DNA of 64,000 bases from positions 254 through 64,253 of the forward strand of contig NZ_PYXZ01000002.1 in NCBI RefSeq assembly GCF_003057875.1. The letters are read 5' to 3'. Of this stretch, positions 17,324 through 26,338 are shown piece by piece; the stretch's first letter is position 1; every line of letters starts with the position of its first letter. The stretch comes from Nocardioides currus (GTDB lineage: Bacteria; Actinomycetota; Actinomycetes; Propionibacteriales; Nocardioidaceae). A model generated the notes under the pieces. That model had not been told where the DNA came from. It searched no databases and saw only the letters and a program-made list of their open reading frames with translations. The translations under genes and the position numbers were made by a program.

Positions 17324-18349
17324 GTGAACGGCGTCGAGCGGCTGCGAGCACTCGCCCTCAGAGGGCTCCTCGCCCTTCCCCGACGCGTCCAGCGCGTCCT
17401 GGCAGGGCGCCCGGTCGTCCTCGACGGCCAGACGCTGGACGTCGAGACCCAGCTGATGCTGCGACTGCAGAAGGTCGCGCGGGAGCCGGCCGTCGAGTCG
17501 CTGCCGATCCCGGCCGGACGCCGCGCCCTCGCCCGGCAGTCGGCGCTGGTCGGCGGTCGGCAGCCGATCGGACGGGTGCGCGACGACGTCGTCGCCGGCG
17601 TCCCGGCCCGGCTCTACGAGCCGTCCGGCGTCGGCGGCGTCGCGCCGCTGCTCGTGTTCTTCCACGGCGGCGGCTTCATCTACGGCGACCTCGACTCCCA
17701 CGACGCGGTGTGCCGGTTCCTCGCCGAGCGCGCCGGCGTGCGGATCGTCTCCGTGGACTACCGGCTCGCTCCCGAGGCGCGGTTCCCGGCGGCGTACGAC
17801 GAGTGCGTCAACGCCTACGCCGAGGTGCTGAAGCGGGCGGACGAGTGGCAGGCCGACCCTGACCGCATCGGGGTCGGCGGGGACAGCGCGGGCGGCAACC
17901 TCGCGGCCGGGGTCGCCATCGAGGCGGCCCAGCAGGGCTGGCCGTGCGCCCTCCAGCTCCTCGTCTATCCCATGACCGACGCGGCGTCCGACACCCGCAG
18001 CAAGCGCCTGTTCTCCGAGGGCTTCTACCTGACCCGGCGGTTCCGCGAGCTGGCGACCGACACCTACACCCCCGACCCCGCGACCCGGACGGACCCGCGG
18101 GTGAGCCCGCTGCTGGCCGACCTGCCGCCCGACCTCGCTCCGGCCTTCGTCGTGACCGCCGGCTTCGACCCGCTGCGCGACGAGGGGGAGGCCTACGCCG
18201 AGCGGCTGCGCGGGGCCGGCGTCGCCGTCGAGGCCGTGCGCCACCCGCACCTGATCCACGGGTTCCTCAACATGGTCGGCGTCGGCAGCAGCGCGCGAGC
18301 AGCAGTGGCTGGGATCGCGGACGCGCTGCGAGCGGGACTGGTGCGCTGA
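17324..18349 (+). CDS. Alpha/beta hydrolase, hormone-sensitive-lipase family esterase
   Basis: A 341-residue hydrolase with the oxyanion motif FHGGGF (around residue 110), nucleophile GDSAGG (Ser near residue 188), acid in FDPLRDEG and catalytic His in HLIHGF. That is a complete HSL-family (GDSAG) triad. Expected substrates are short- to medium-chain acyl esters. The N-terminal ~75 residues form a cap. The GTG at 17324 follows a TAGGTT -10 (17312-17317) by 6 nt, so the mRNA is probably leaderless. The next gene, an acyltransferase, follows 6 nt after the stop. Confidence 0.9.
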   Translation: MNGVERLRALALRGLLALPRRVQRVLAGRPVVLDGQTLDVETQLMLRLQKVAREPAVESLPIPAGRRALARQSALVGGRQPIGRVRDDVVAGVPARLYEPSGVGGVAPLLVFFHGGGFIYGDLDSHDAVCRFLAERAGVRIVSVDYRLAPEARFPAAYDECVNAYAEVLKRADEWQADPDRIGVGGDSAGGNLAAGVAIEAAQQGWPCALQLLVYPMTDAASDTRSKRLFSEGFYLTRRFRELATDTYTPDPATRTDPRVSPLLADLPPDLAPAFVVTAGFDPLRDEGEAYAERLRGAGVAVEAVRHPHLIHGFLNMVGVGSSARAAVAGIADALRAGLVR

Positions 18350-18355
18350 CCTGCC

Positions 18356-20293
18356 ATGACCCCATCACGACGGGCGGCGTGGTTCCGCCCCGACATCGAC
18401 GGCCTGCGGGCCGTCGCCGTCGTGATGGTCGTCGGCTACCACGCGCAGTGGCCGGGCTTCACCGCGGGACTGGTGGGCGTCGACGTCTTCCTGGTGATCT
18501 CGGGCTTCGTCATCACCGCGATGCTGCTGCGCGAGCTCGAGGCCACCGGCCGGGTGTCGTGGCCGGCCTTCTTCGCCCGACGCGTACGCCGCCTGCTTCC
18601 CGCCGCCGCCCTGATGGTCGCCGTCGTGGTGGCCCTCGCGGGGCTGGTCGGGTCGGCCTGGAGCGACCCGTGGACCGTGCCGCTCGCGGGGGTCGCCGCC
18701 CTCACCTCGACCGCGAACCTCCACTACTGGTGGACGTGGCGCGACGGGATGGTGGCCGGTGAGCCGACGCCGCTGCTGCACACGTGGTCGCTCTCGATGG
18801 AGGAGCAGTTCTACCTCGTGCTCCCCCTCGTCGCCTTCGCGACGCTGTGGCTCGCGCGCGGCCTCATCGCGCGGGGACGTACGACGCCGCGCGCCGCGCT
18901 GCTCGTCGCCACCGTCCTCCTGGGTGCGGGCTCCTACGCGTGGACGTCGGCGGTCAGCGGGGACACCGCACCGGGGCTTCTCTACCTGCTGCCCTTCCGC
19001 GCCTTCGAGCTCTGCCTCGGTGTCGCCGTCGCCCTCGTGGGTCGTGAGGTGGGGTCGGGCCGCGTGCGGACAGTCCTCGGCGTGAGCGGCCTGGTGCTGC
19101 TCGCCACCGTCATGGCCGTCCCCGACCGGCTGGGGGCCTACCCCGGCCACCTGGTGCTGCTGCCCTGCCTCGGCGCGGTCGCCCTCGTCCTGGCGCGACC
19201 GTCGTGGCTCGCGCTGCCCCCGCTGGTCTACGTCGGCACGCTGTCGTACGGGTGGTACCTCTGGCACCTGCCCGCCATCGAGCTGGCCCGAGCCTGGAAC
19301 CTCGGGCCGGTCCCGGAGTCCACGGTCACCCTGCTGGCGATCGGCTCGCTCGTGCCCGCCGCGCTCAGCCACCACCTGCTCGAGCAGCCGATCCGTCGAC
19401 GGCAGGCGCGGGCGGTGCCGACCCTGGCCGCCGCGTTGTCGACCGTGCTCGTCCTGTCCGTGGCCAGTGCCGGCGTCGGTGCCCAGGCGGCGTCCCGCCC
19501 GGCCGACTTCCCGCGCCCGCCGGCGAGCTGCCGGCTCGAGCCCACCGACACCGTGCCGCGGACGGGCGCCCGCTGCGAGGTGACGCACTTCGACGCTCGC
19601 CGACCGACGGTGGTGCTGCGCGGCGACAGCCAGGCCTGGCAGCTGCTCCCCGCCGTGCTCGGCGAGGCCCGCGAGCGAGACGTCAACGTCGTGGCGTGGA
19701 TCTATCCCGACTGCCCGCCGCTGGAGCTCACCGACGAGGCGGCGTGGCGGTTCCTCACGACGTACGAACGTGGCTCACCCGGCTGGAACCGGTGGGCCGA
19801 CTGCCTCGTGGTCAACCAGATGGCCTCGCTCGACCTCGCCGGGCTCCGGGACGGTGCCGGAGTCGCGACGATCGCCGCCGCGGCGTGGCCCGCCTACCGC
19901 GACGGCGCCGAGCCGCGGGTGCTGCGGATGCTGGACCGGGCGACGCGCGGGCTGGCGCAGGAGATCACGACCTTCGTGGCCCCGGTGCCCGAGCTCGCCG
20001 CCTCCGGGACCTCCTGCTCCACCCGGTGGTGGCGGGTCGCTGCGTGCGACGTCGACCGGGACGTGGCGTCCGCGGCGTCGGGGGAGAGCGCCCGCTGGCT
20101 AGAGGCCTCGGCCGGCGATGCGCGGGTGGTCGACCTGACCGACGAGCTGTGCGACGACCGGTCCTGCCGTGCCGAGGCAGAGGGCACGCCGGTCTACGTC
20201 GACCCGACGCACCTCGACGCCCGGTGGGTCGAGCGGCAGGCGGCGTACTTCACCGACGTGCTGGACGACCTGGTCGGTAGGGCTGATCAGTAG
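18356..20293 (+). CDS. Acyltransferase-3 / SGNH O-acetyltransferase
   Basis: The first ~370 of 645 residues are an acyltransferase-3 membrane domain with about ten helices. It opens RPDIDGLRAVAVVMVVGYHA, the family's signature His, followed by DVFLVISGFVI. The last ~220 residues form an extracytoplasmic SGNH domain with LRGDSQAW (Ser nucleophile block) and DPTHLDARW (Asp-His). Such OafA/OatA-type proteins move acetyl groups from the cytoplasm onto surface glycans. It lies behind the esterase; its 3' end overlaps the convergent DsrE gene by 7 nt. Confidence 0.9.
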   Translation: MTPSRRAAWFRPDIDGLRAVAVVMVVGYHAQWPGFTAGLVGVDVFLVISGFVITAMLLRELEATGRVSWPAFFARRVRRLLPAAALMVAVVVALAGLVGSAWSDPWTVPLAGVAALTSTANLHYWWTWRDGMVAGEPTPLLHTWSLSMEEQFYLVLPLVAFATLWLARGLIARGRTTPRAALLVATVLLGAGSYAWTSAVSGDTAPGLLYLLPFRAFELCLGVAVALVGREVGSGRVRTVLGVSGLVLLATVMAVPDRLGAYPGHLVLLPCLGAVALVLARPSWLALPPLVYVGTLSYGWYLWHLPAIELARAWNLGPVPESTVTLLAIGSLVPAALSHHLLEQPIRRRQARAVPTLAAALSTVLVLSVASAGVGAQAASRPADFPRPPASCRLEPTDTVPRTGARCEVTHFDARRPTVVLRGDSQAWQLLPAVLGEARERDVNVVAWIYPDCPPLELTDEAAWRFLTTYERGSPGWNRWADCLVVNQMASLDLAGLRDGAGVATIAAAAWPAYRDGAEPRVLRMLDRATRGLAQEITTFVAPVPELAASGTSCSTRWWRVAACDVDRDVASAASGESARWLEASAGDARVVDLTDELCDDRSCRAEAEGTPVYVDPTHLDARWVERQAAYFTDVLDDLVGRADQ

Positions 20294-20649
20294 ACGAGGG
20301 CCTGCACCCCGTCGCCGAGGATCTCCTCCGCGAAGACCGCGGCGCCGGCGATCGTCAGGCCCTCACGCAGGTCGCCCTCGACGATCCCGCGCCGCGCCGC
20401 GCACTGGGTGCAGACCGTGACGCGGCCGGCGTCGGCGACGACGCCCAGCAGGTCGGCCAGCGGCGTCGCGAGGTCGAGCTCGAACTCCTCCGCGCGGCCC
20501 GGCAGTGCGAACCACGCCGCCTCGCCGGTCAGCCACAGCGAGACGTCGGCCCCGCCCGCGACGGCGGCGGCCGCGACCGTGAAGGCCTGGTTGCACCGCT
20601 CCGCGTCCTCGGAGCCGCAGGTCACCTTGACGACGAGTGAGCGAGCCAT
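20287..20649 (-). CDS. DsrE family protein
   Basis: A 120-residue protein of the DsrE/DsrF-like fold (VVKVTCGSEDAERCNQAF; later TVCTQCAARRG). Cys residues near positions 11, 19, 79 and 82 could carry sulfur, as in sulfur-relay proteins, but the exact role is unknown. ATG 20649 is preceded at 6 nt by TAGGCT on the minus strand, indicating a leaderless transcript. It shares a 23-bp divergent promoter with the nitrobindin gene. Confidence 0.8.
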   Translation of the reverse strand: MARSLVVKVTCGSEDAERCNQAFTVAAAAVAGGADVSLWLTGEAAWFALPGRAEEFELDLATPLADLLGVVADAGRVTVCTQCAARRGIVEGDLREGLTIAGAAVFAEEILGDGVQALVY

Positions 20650-20655
20650 GCCAGC

Positions 20656-20665
20656 AGCCTAGAGT
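20656..20665. promoter_or_regulatory. Overlapping divergent -10 boxes (dsrE-like / nitrobindin)
   Basis: TAGAGT (20660-20665, plus) and TAGGCT (20661-20656, minus) overlap by 2 bp and each ends 6-7 nt before its start codon. The two promoters are mutually exclusive by geometry. Confidence 0.6.
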
Positions 20666-20672
20666 GAGCGCC

Positions 20673-21167
20673 ATGGTCTTCGAGATCCCCGACAACCTGC
20701 ACCCCAACTGCGCTCCCGTCGCCTGGCTGCTCGGCACCTGGCGCGGCAACGGCCACGGGGACTACCCGACGATCGAGGGCTTCGAGTTCGGCCAGGAGCT
20801 GATCTTCACCCACGACGGGCGCCCGTTCTTCCACTACATGTCGCGCGCGTGGATCGTGGACGCCGAGGGTGAGCTCGTCCGCGACGCCGCCATGGAGTCG
20901 GGCTTCCTGCGCTGCCCAGAGCCGGGCAAGCTCGAGCTGCTGCTCGCGCACAACACCGGCTTCGCCGAGGTCTGGTACGGCGCTGCCGACGCCGGCAAGG
21001 TCGAGCTGCACACCGCCGGGGTCGGATTCACCGAGACCGCCAAGGAGGTCACCTCCGGGTCGCGGATGTACGGCAACGTCGATGGCGACCTGCTCTACGC
21101 CTACGACATGGCGGCGATGGGCCAGGAGCTCCAGCCGCACACGTGGGCGCGGCTCAAGCGCGCCTGA
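20673..21167 (+). CDS. Nitrobindin-like heme beta-barrel (FABP family)
   Basis: This 164-residue protein has the nitrobindin signature LLGTWRGNGHGDYPTI near residue 20 and the C-terminal HTWARL, whose His is the expected proximal heme ligand. The family binds heme and nitric oxide or isomerises peroxynitrite. The start ATG 20673 follows TAGAGT by 7 nt (leaderless). It leads toward ygfZ and mshD, genes that also deal with redox and Fe-S stress. Confidence 0.9.
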   Translation: MVFEIPDNLHPNCAPVAWLLGTWRGNGHGDYPTIEGFEFGQELIFTHDGRPFFHYMSRAWIVDAEGELVRDAAMESGFLRCPEPGKLELLLAHNTGFAEVWYGAADAGKVELHTAGVGFTETAKEVTSGSRMYGNVDGDLLYAYDMAAMGQELQPHTWARLKRA

Positions 21168-21189
21168 CCCGCGACCTAGACTCGGGGAC

Positions 21190-22134
21190 ATGATCTCGCC
21201 CCTGCTCCACCTGCCCGGCGCCGTCGGGGGCGACGGGATCGACGCCCCCGTCGCGGCCCACTACGGCTCGTTCAACGGCGAGCAGCGCGTGCTCGAGGCG
21301 GGCGAGGGCTTCGTCGACCTGTCGCACCGTGACGTCGTGAGCGTCACCGGCCCCGACCGGCTCACCTGGCTGCACAGCCTGACCACCCAGTTCTTCGACG
21401 GCCTCGCTCCCGGCGTGTGGACCCAGGCGCTGATCCTGAGCCCGCAGGGCCACGTCGAGCACGCCTTCGAGGGCGTCGACGACGGCGAGTCGTTCGTCGC
21501 GCACACCGAGCCGGGCGCGGGCCAGGCGCTGGTCGACTTCCTCGACCGCATGCGCTTCATGATGCGCGTCGAGGTCGCGCTGCGGACCTCTGAGACGGCC
21601 GTCGCGTGGCGCCCGGCGACGAGCGAGCGCGGTGCGACGTACGACCTGGTGCCGCGCGAGCGCCTCGAGGACTACGCCGCGGCAGCGGGCCCGGCTGCCG
21701 GCCTCTGGGCCTTCGAGGCCCTGCGCATCGCCCGCGGCGAGCCGCGCTTCGGGATCGACACGGACCACCGCTCGATCCCCAACGAGCTCGGCTGGATCGG
21801 CCCGGCCGTGCACCTCGACAAGGGCTGCTACCGCGGCCAGGAGACCGTCGCTCGCGTGCACACGCTCGGCCGGCCGCCGCGCCGGCTCACCCTGCTCCAC
21901 CTCGACGGCTCCGAGAACCGGCTGCCGCCGCACGGCAGCGAGGTCAGCGTGGGGGAGAAGGTCGTCGGCTTCGTCGGCTCGTCGGCCCGCCACCACGAGC
22001 TCGGTCCGATCGCGCTGGCCATGGTCAAGCGCAACGTCGCGATCGACGCCGTGCTGACCGTCGACGACATGCCGGCCGCGCAGGAGGTCGTCGTCGATCC
22101 CGAGGTCGGGCTGCACGTGCGGCCGCAGCGGTGA
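21190..22134 (+). CDS. ygfZ: Folate-binding Fe-S repair protein YgfZ (GcvT-like)
   Basis: A 314-residue GcvT-fold protein with the diagnostic YgfZ motif DKGCYRGQET. The motif Cys is required for activity in homologues. The family uses folate to help build or repair Fe-S clusters. -10 TAGACT (21177-21182) ends 7 nt before ATG, so it has its own leaderless promoter. Its TGA overlaps the mshD GTG. Confidence 0.9.
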   Translation: MISPLLHLPGAVGGDGIDAPVAAHYGSFNGEQRVLEAGEGFVDLSHRDVVSVTGPDRLTWLHSLTTQFFDGLAPGVWTQALILSPQGHVEHAFEGVDDGESFVAHTEPGAGQALVDFLDRMRFMMRVEVALRTSETAVAWRPATSERGATYDLVPRERLEDYAAAAGPAAGLWAFEALRIARGEPRFGIDTDHRSIPNELGWIGPAVHLDKGCYRGQETVARVHTLGRPPRRLTLLHLDGSENRLPPHGSEVSVGEKVVGFVGSSARHHELGPIALAMVKRNVAIDAVLTVDDMPAAQEVVVDPEVGLHVRPQR

Positions 22135-22946
22135 ACCACCCCGTCCCGCTCGACCGGATCCGCGCGGTCAGCGACGCGGCCGCCGCCGTCGACGGGGTCG
22201 AGCCGCTCGACGAGGGCACCTGGCTCGCGCTGCGCGGCGACGCCGAGGGCTGGACCGTGACCGCCACCGACGTCGGGTTCGCGCTGACCCACGGCGAGGA
22301 CCTGCACCTCGTCATCCACCCCGACGCTCGGGGCCGTGGCCTTGCCGGTGGGCTGGTGAGCCAGGTCGCGGGTCCGTCGCAGGCGTGGTCGCACGGTGAC
22401 CATCCCGCCGCCGCGGCCCTCGCGGCGCGGTTCGGCTACGAGCGGGTGCGCGACCTCTGGGTGATGCGCCGCCCGACCAGCGACCCGCTGCCGCCGCCCA
22501 CCGACGTGCCCATCCGGGCCTGGACCCCGGCCGAGACCGACGAGCTGCTCCGCGTCAACGCCGCCGCGTTCGCCCACCACCCCGAGCAGGGGGCGATGGA
22601 CCACGCCAACCTGGCGGCCCGGATGGCCGAGCCGTGGTTCGACCCGGCGGGGCTGCTGGTGGCGATGTCGGACGACGGCGAGCGCATGCTCGGCTTCCAC
22701 TGGACCAAGCAGCACTCGGCGGACCTCGGCGAGGTCTACGTCGTCGGCATCGCGCCCGAGGCGCAGGGCCGCGGCCTCGGCCGCGCGCTCACCCTGGCCG
22801 GGCTGCACCACCTCGCCGGGCTCGGCGTCGCGGAGGTCCTGCTGTACGTCGAGGCCGACAACCACGCCGCCCGTGCGACGTACAGCAAGCTCGGCTTCAC
22901 CCACGCCGACGCCGACACGCACGTGATGTATCGCCGGGAGGCGTGA
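22131..22946 (+). CDS. mshD: Mycothiol synthase MshD
   Basis: This 271-residue protein holds two GNAT acetyltransferase domains: a degenerate N-terminal one (HPDARGRGLAGGLV) and an active C-terminal one (IAPEAQGRGLGRALT). MshD acetylates Cys-GlcN-Ins with acetyl-CoA, the last step of mycothiol synthesis. GTG 22131 overlaps the ygfZ stop (GTGA). The adjacent convergent gene is glnR, a pairing I recall from mycobacteria. Confidence 0.93.
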   Translation: MNHPVPLDRIRAVSDAAAAVDGVEPLDEGTWLALRGDAEGWTVTATDVGFALTHGEDLHLVIHPDARGRGLAGGLVSQVAGPSQAWSHGDHPAAAALAARFGYERVRDLWVMRRPTSDPLPPPTDVPIRAWTPAETDELLRVNAAAFAHHPEQGAMDHANLAARMAEPWFDPAGLLVAMSDDGERMLGFHWTKQHSADLGEVYVVGIAPEAQGRGLGRALTLAGLHHLAGLGVAEVLLYVEADNHAARATYSKLGFTHADADTHVMYRREA

Positions 22947-22947
22947 G

Positions 22948-23670
22948 TCAGGCGTCGGCGCGCTCCTCGGCCGCTGCGTCGGCGTCCTCGCGGGCGGCCA
23001 GCACGAAGCGGTAGCCCACGTTGCGGACGGTGCCGATGAGGTGCTCGTTCTCGGGGCCGAGCTTCGCGCGCAGCCGGCGCACGTGGACGTCGACGGTGCG
23101 GGTGCCGCCGAAGTAGTCGTAGCCCCACACCTCCTGCAGCAGCTGCTGGCGGGTGAAGACCCGACCGGGGTGCTGGGCGAGGAACTTCAGGAGCTCGAAC
23201 TCCTTGTAGGTCAGGTCGAGCGCGCGGCCGCTGATCTTCGCGGTGTACGTCGCGTCGTCGACCACGACCTCGCCGGAGCGGATCACGTGGGACGACGGGT
23301 CGGCCGCCTCGCGCGCGGCGGTGAGTCGCCCGATCGCCAACCGGATCCTCGCCTCGAGCTCGGCCGGCCCGCAGGTGTGGAGCACCACGTCGTCCATCGC
23401 CCAGTCGTGGGCCACGACGGCCAGCCCGCCCTCGGTGACCACCAGCAGCACCGGGACGTCGCTGCCGGTGGTGCGGATCAGTCGGCACAGGTCACGGGCG
23501 TGGGCCAGCTCCTGCCGGCCGTCGACCAGCACGAGGTCGGAGTCGGGAGCCTCGAGCAGCGCACTGCCCTCGGCGGGCAGGATCTTCACCGTGTGGCCCA
23601 GCAGGGCGAGGGCAGGCAGCACCTCGGCGGACGGCTGCAAGGCGCCGGTCAGCAGGAGCAACGTGCCCAT
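22948..23670 (-). CDS. glnR: GlnR-like OmpR-family regulator
   Basis: A 240-residue protein with a degenerate receiver domain (starts [18 protein letters not shown]) and a C-terminal winged helix ([33 protein letters not shown]). The receiver has only one clear pocket Asp (LVLVDGR), as in GlnR, the atypical regulator of nitrogen metabolism in actinomycetes. ATG 23670 has GGAAGGA upstream; an ATG 5 codons earlier is possible. Placement next to mshD supports the call. It is transcribed divergently from a MoaD-like gene 43 bp away. Confidence 0.88.
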   Translation of the reverse strand: MGTLLLLTGALQPSAEVLPALALLGHTVKILPAEGSALLEAPDSDLVLVDGRQELAHARDLCRLIRTTGSDVPVLLVVTEGGLAVVAHDWAMDDVVLHTCGPAELEARIRLAIGRLTAAREAADPSSHVIRSGEVVVDDATYTAKISGRALDLTYKEFELLKFLAQHPGRVFTRQQLLQEVWGYDYFGGTRTVDVHVRRLRAKLGPENEHLIGTVRNVGYRFVLAAREDADAAAEERADA

Positions 23671-23713
23671 GGTGGTCCTTCCCATGACGGAGGAATACGT
23701 AAGGATAGGGCTC

Positions 23714-24013
23714 GTGAGCACCTCCACGGGCCGGACCGGCGCGGCTGAGACGACTGTCACCGCCCGCTACTGGGCCGGGGCCCGGTCGGCGGCCGGGGTC
23801 GACGCGGACGTCTTCGACGTCGACGGGCCCACCACGCTGGCCGAGGTCGTACGCCGCGTGCTCGCCGCCCACCCGGGCGCCGACGTCGCCCGGACCATCG
23901 GCGTCTGCTCGGTGCTGGTGGACGACCGGCCGGCCGGCACCGACGACCCGGCGCAGGTCGTCGTCGCGCCGGGCGCGAGCGTCGAGTTCCTCCCGCCGTT
24001 CGCCGGCGGCTGA
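23714..24013 (+). CDS. MoaD/ThiS-like sulfur carrier protein
   Basis: A 99-residue ubiquitin-like protein ending in Gly-Gly (PPFAGG), the adenylation and thiocarboxylate site of MoaD/ThiS carriers. It opens with a beta-strand ([18 protein letters not shown]). Possible roles are molybdopterin synthesis or another sulfur transfer; no moaE or thiG is nearby. GTG 23714 is the closest start with GGATAGGG upstream. Confidence 0.85.
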   Translation: MSTSTGRTGAAETTVTARYWAGARSAAGVDADVFDVDGPTTLAEVVRRVLAAHPGADVARTIGVCSVLVDDRPAGTDDPAQVVVAPGASVEFLPPFAGG

Positions 24014-24178
24014 GCCGCCGGGCGGACTCGTCCCGGCGACCGACAACCAAACGGCTTGTCGGATCGTCACCACCCGTGTGCGAGTGCGCCGCATCGCGGT
24101 GGTTTGATCTCGACCGGTTGTGGGAAGTGCGGGCTGAGGACGACTCAGTCCGAAGTGATCACCTAAGTAGGGGGAAGT

Positions 24179-26338
24179 ATGAGCAATGCCATTTCCCGGC
24201 GCCTCGCGCGCCGCATGACTGCGATGGGTGCGGGCGCCGCACTCGTCGCCGCGGGACTGAGTCTGGGGGTGATGGCCCCCGCCAACGCGGCTGCGACGGT
24301 GAACCTCGGCCTGATCGACGGCCAGGGCAACCCGGTCTCGGGCAACGTGACCATCTACCAGCAGGGCTCCGGCGGCACGTTCTCCTACTGGGGCAACGAC
24401 TTCGTCGAGGCGAGCGGCTACCTCGAGACGCAGCTGCCCGACGGCGTCTACAAGCTGAGCTACAGCAGCGGCACCTACATCGAGTACTACAAGGACAAGG
24501 CCGACCAGGCCACCGCCGACACCTTCACCGTCAGCGGCACCACGGCCGTCTCGCTCGGCCAGTGGACCATCGACCAGCCCTACCTCACCGGCACGGTGAC
24601 CAACGCCGCGGGCAAGCCGCTCGCCGGCGTCGAGGTCAACGCGCTGGACGCCGTCGAGGGTGACTACGCCGGCACCGGCTACACGAACGTCAACGGCGTC
24701 TACAAGTTCCCCAGCCAGGCCGCCCCGGTCAAGGTGGCCTACTCGGCCAACGGCTACGCCACCGAGTACTACAACGACAAGGGCAACTTCGCCGAGGCCG
24801 AGCCGGTCGCCGCGACCGCCGCGGGCGCCGTGCTCAACGTCGTGCTCACCGCCGGCGGCTCCATCAGCGGCCAGGTCACCAGCGACGCCGGTGCCCCGCT
24901 GGAGTTCATCCGGGTCAGCAGCTCGAGCGGCGGCAGCGACTACACGGACAAGAACGGCATCTACACGATCAAGAACGCCTCCGTGGGCGGCCAGACGATC
25001 CAGTTCTCGGACCCGATCGGTGAGTACGCCTCGGAGCTGTTCAACAACATCACGACCACGGGCGACCCGACCCCGGTCGTCGTCGGTCCCGACCAGGCCG
25101 TGGGCAACATCAACGCCAACATGACCCCCAAGCCCGCCGACCCGAGCAAGACGGTCGAGCTGACGGGCTCCGTCAAGGACAGCCTCGGCGCGCCGATCGT
25201 CGGAGCCGTAGTGTCGGCTCACACCACGCCGGGCATCCCGACCGACCAGCGTAGCGTCGAGACGGTCTACTCCAACCGCCAGGGCGTCTACAGCTTCACC
25301 GAGCTCGAGAAGGTCCAGGGCGAGAACCAGTTCAAGGTCCAGGCCGGTGCCGACGAGCAGGGTGACGACGACGCGTTCGAGCTCTTCTCGACCTGGTTCG
25401 GTGGCGGTCAGAACTACGACGGCTCGCCGGCCGTGACGGTCACCCCGGGCACGCCCGTCGGGGCCGTCGACTTCGTCCTCGACCGTGCCGGCGGCATCGC
25501 GGGCTCGGTGACCGGCATCGCCGGTGCCCCGCTGAGCCCCAGCGTCAGCGCCTTCGGTCCGGTGGACGGCCAGTTCGCCTCGGTCGGTGCGGTCTTCGAG
25601 GCCGACTCGACCTTCGAGTCCCGCTCGATCCGCCCGGGCACCTACAAGATCCGCTTCGACGACAACACCGGCTACCACGCCGGTGAGTGGTGGAAGGACA
25701 AGTCGGCGATCGACGACGCCGTCCTCGTGACCGTCAAGGCCGGTCAGGTCACCAGCGGCCTGAACGCCGTCCTCGGCAACAAGCTCGCGGCCACCGAGCG
25801 GCCCGAGATCCCCGGCTACCCGTGGGTGGGCAAGCCCGTGACCGCCGACCCCGGCGCATGGAACCTGCAGACCGACACGGCCTTCAAGTACCAGTGGCTC
25901 GTCGGCACGACCGTCGTCGGCCAGGGTGACACGTTCACCCCGACCTCCGCGCAGATCGGCGACCGCCTCACCCTGCGCGTGACCGCGGAGAACGGCCGCC
26001 TCGTCGGCACCGCCACCTCGGCCCCGTCGGCCAAGATCGGCTACCAGCCGAAGGTGAAGGTCAAGGTCAAGGGCGGCCAGGCCTCCTTCAAGGTCAAGGC
26101 CAGCCCGGTCAAGGCCAAGAAGGTCAAGGGCTCGATCGTCGTCAAGGAGATCGTCAAGGTCACCGACAACGGCACCGTGAAGTACAAGAAGGTCGCCAAG
26201 GCCAAGATCAAGAAGGGCAAGGGCGCCGTCTCGCTGGGCAAGCTGAAGAAGGGCAAGCACAAGCTCGTCTTCTTCTTCACCGGCAAGGGCAGCGTCGGCT
26301 CGACCGAGGTCGCCAAGAAGGTGAAGGTCAAGCGCTGA
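24179..26338 (+). CDS. Secreted multi-domain protein with carboxypeptidase-regulatory-like repeats
   Basis: A 719-residue exported protein with a Sec signal of about 37 residues ending ANAAA. Five or so beta-sandwich repeats follow, of the CarboxypepD_reg/CNA-B type, recognised by the recurring G-x-V-T-(N/S)-x-x-G-x-P-L pattern (for example GTVTNAAGKPLAGVEV and GSVKDSLGAPIVGAVV). Near residue 540 comes an Ig-like segment (YPWVGKPVTADPGAW). The last ~100 residues are extremely Lys-rich. No LPXTG or lipobox is present. It is probably a cell-surface or released adhesin-like protein. RBS GGGGAAG precedes the ATG. It lies beside the polysaccharide genes and converges with the ligase. Confidence 0.8.
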   Translation: MSNAISRRLARRMTAMGAGAALVAAGLSLGVMAPANAAATVNLGLIDGQGNPVSGNVTIYQQGSGGTFSYWGNDFVEASGYLETQLPDGVYKLSYSSGTYIEYYKDKADQATADTFTVSGTTAVSLGQWTIDQPYLTGTVTNAAGKPLAGVEVNALDAVEGDYAGTGYTNVNGVYKFPSQAAPVKVAYSANGYATEYYNDKGNFAEAEPVAATAAGAVLNVVLTAGGSISGQVTSDAGAPLEFIRVSSSSGGSDYTDKNGIYTIKNASVGGQTIQFSDPIGEYASELFNNITTTGDPTPVVVGPDQAVGNINANMTPKPADPSKTVELTGSVKDSLGAPIVGAVVSAHTTPGIPTDQRSVETVYSNRQGVYSFTELEKVQGENQFKVQAGADEQGDDDAFELFSTWFGGGQNYDGSPAVTVTPGTPVGAVDFVLDRAGGIAGSVTGIAGAPLSPSVSAFGPVDGQFASVGAVFEADSTFESRSIRPGTYKIRFDDNTGYHAGEWWKDKSAIDDAVLVTVKAGQVTSGLNAVLGNKLAATERPEIPGYPWVGKPVTADPGAWNLQTDTAFKYQWLVGTTVVGQGDTFTPTSAQIGDRLTLRVTAENGRLVGTATSAPSAKIGYQPKVKVKVKGGQASFKVKASPVKAKKVKGSIVVKEIVKVTDNGTVKYKKVAKAKIKKGKGAVSLGKLKKGKHKLVFFFTGKGSVGSTEVAKKVKVKR

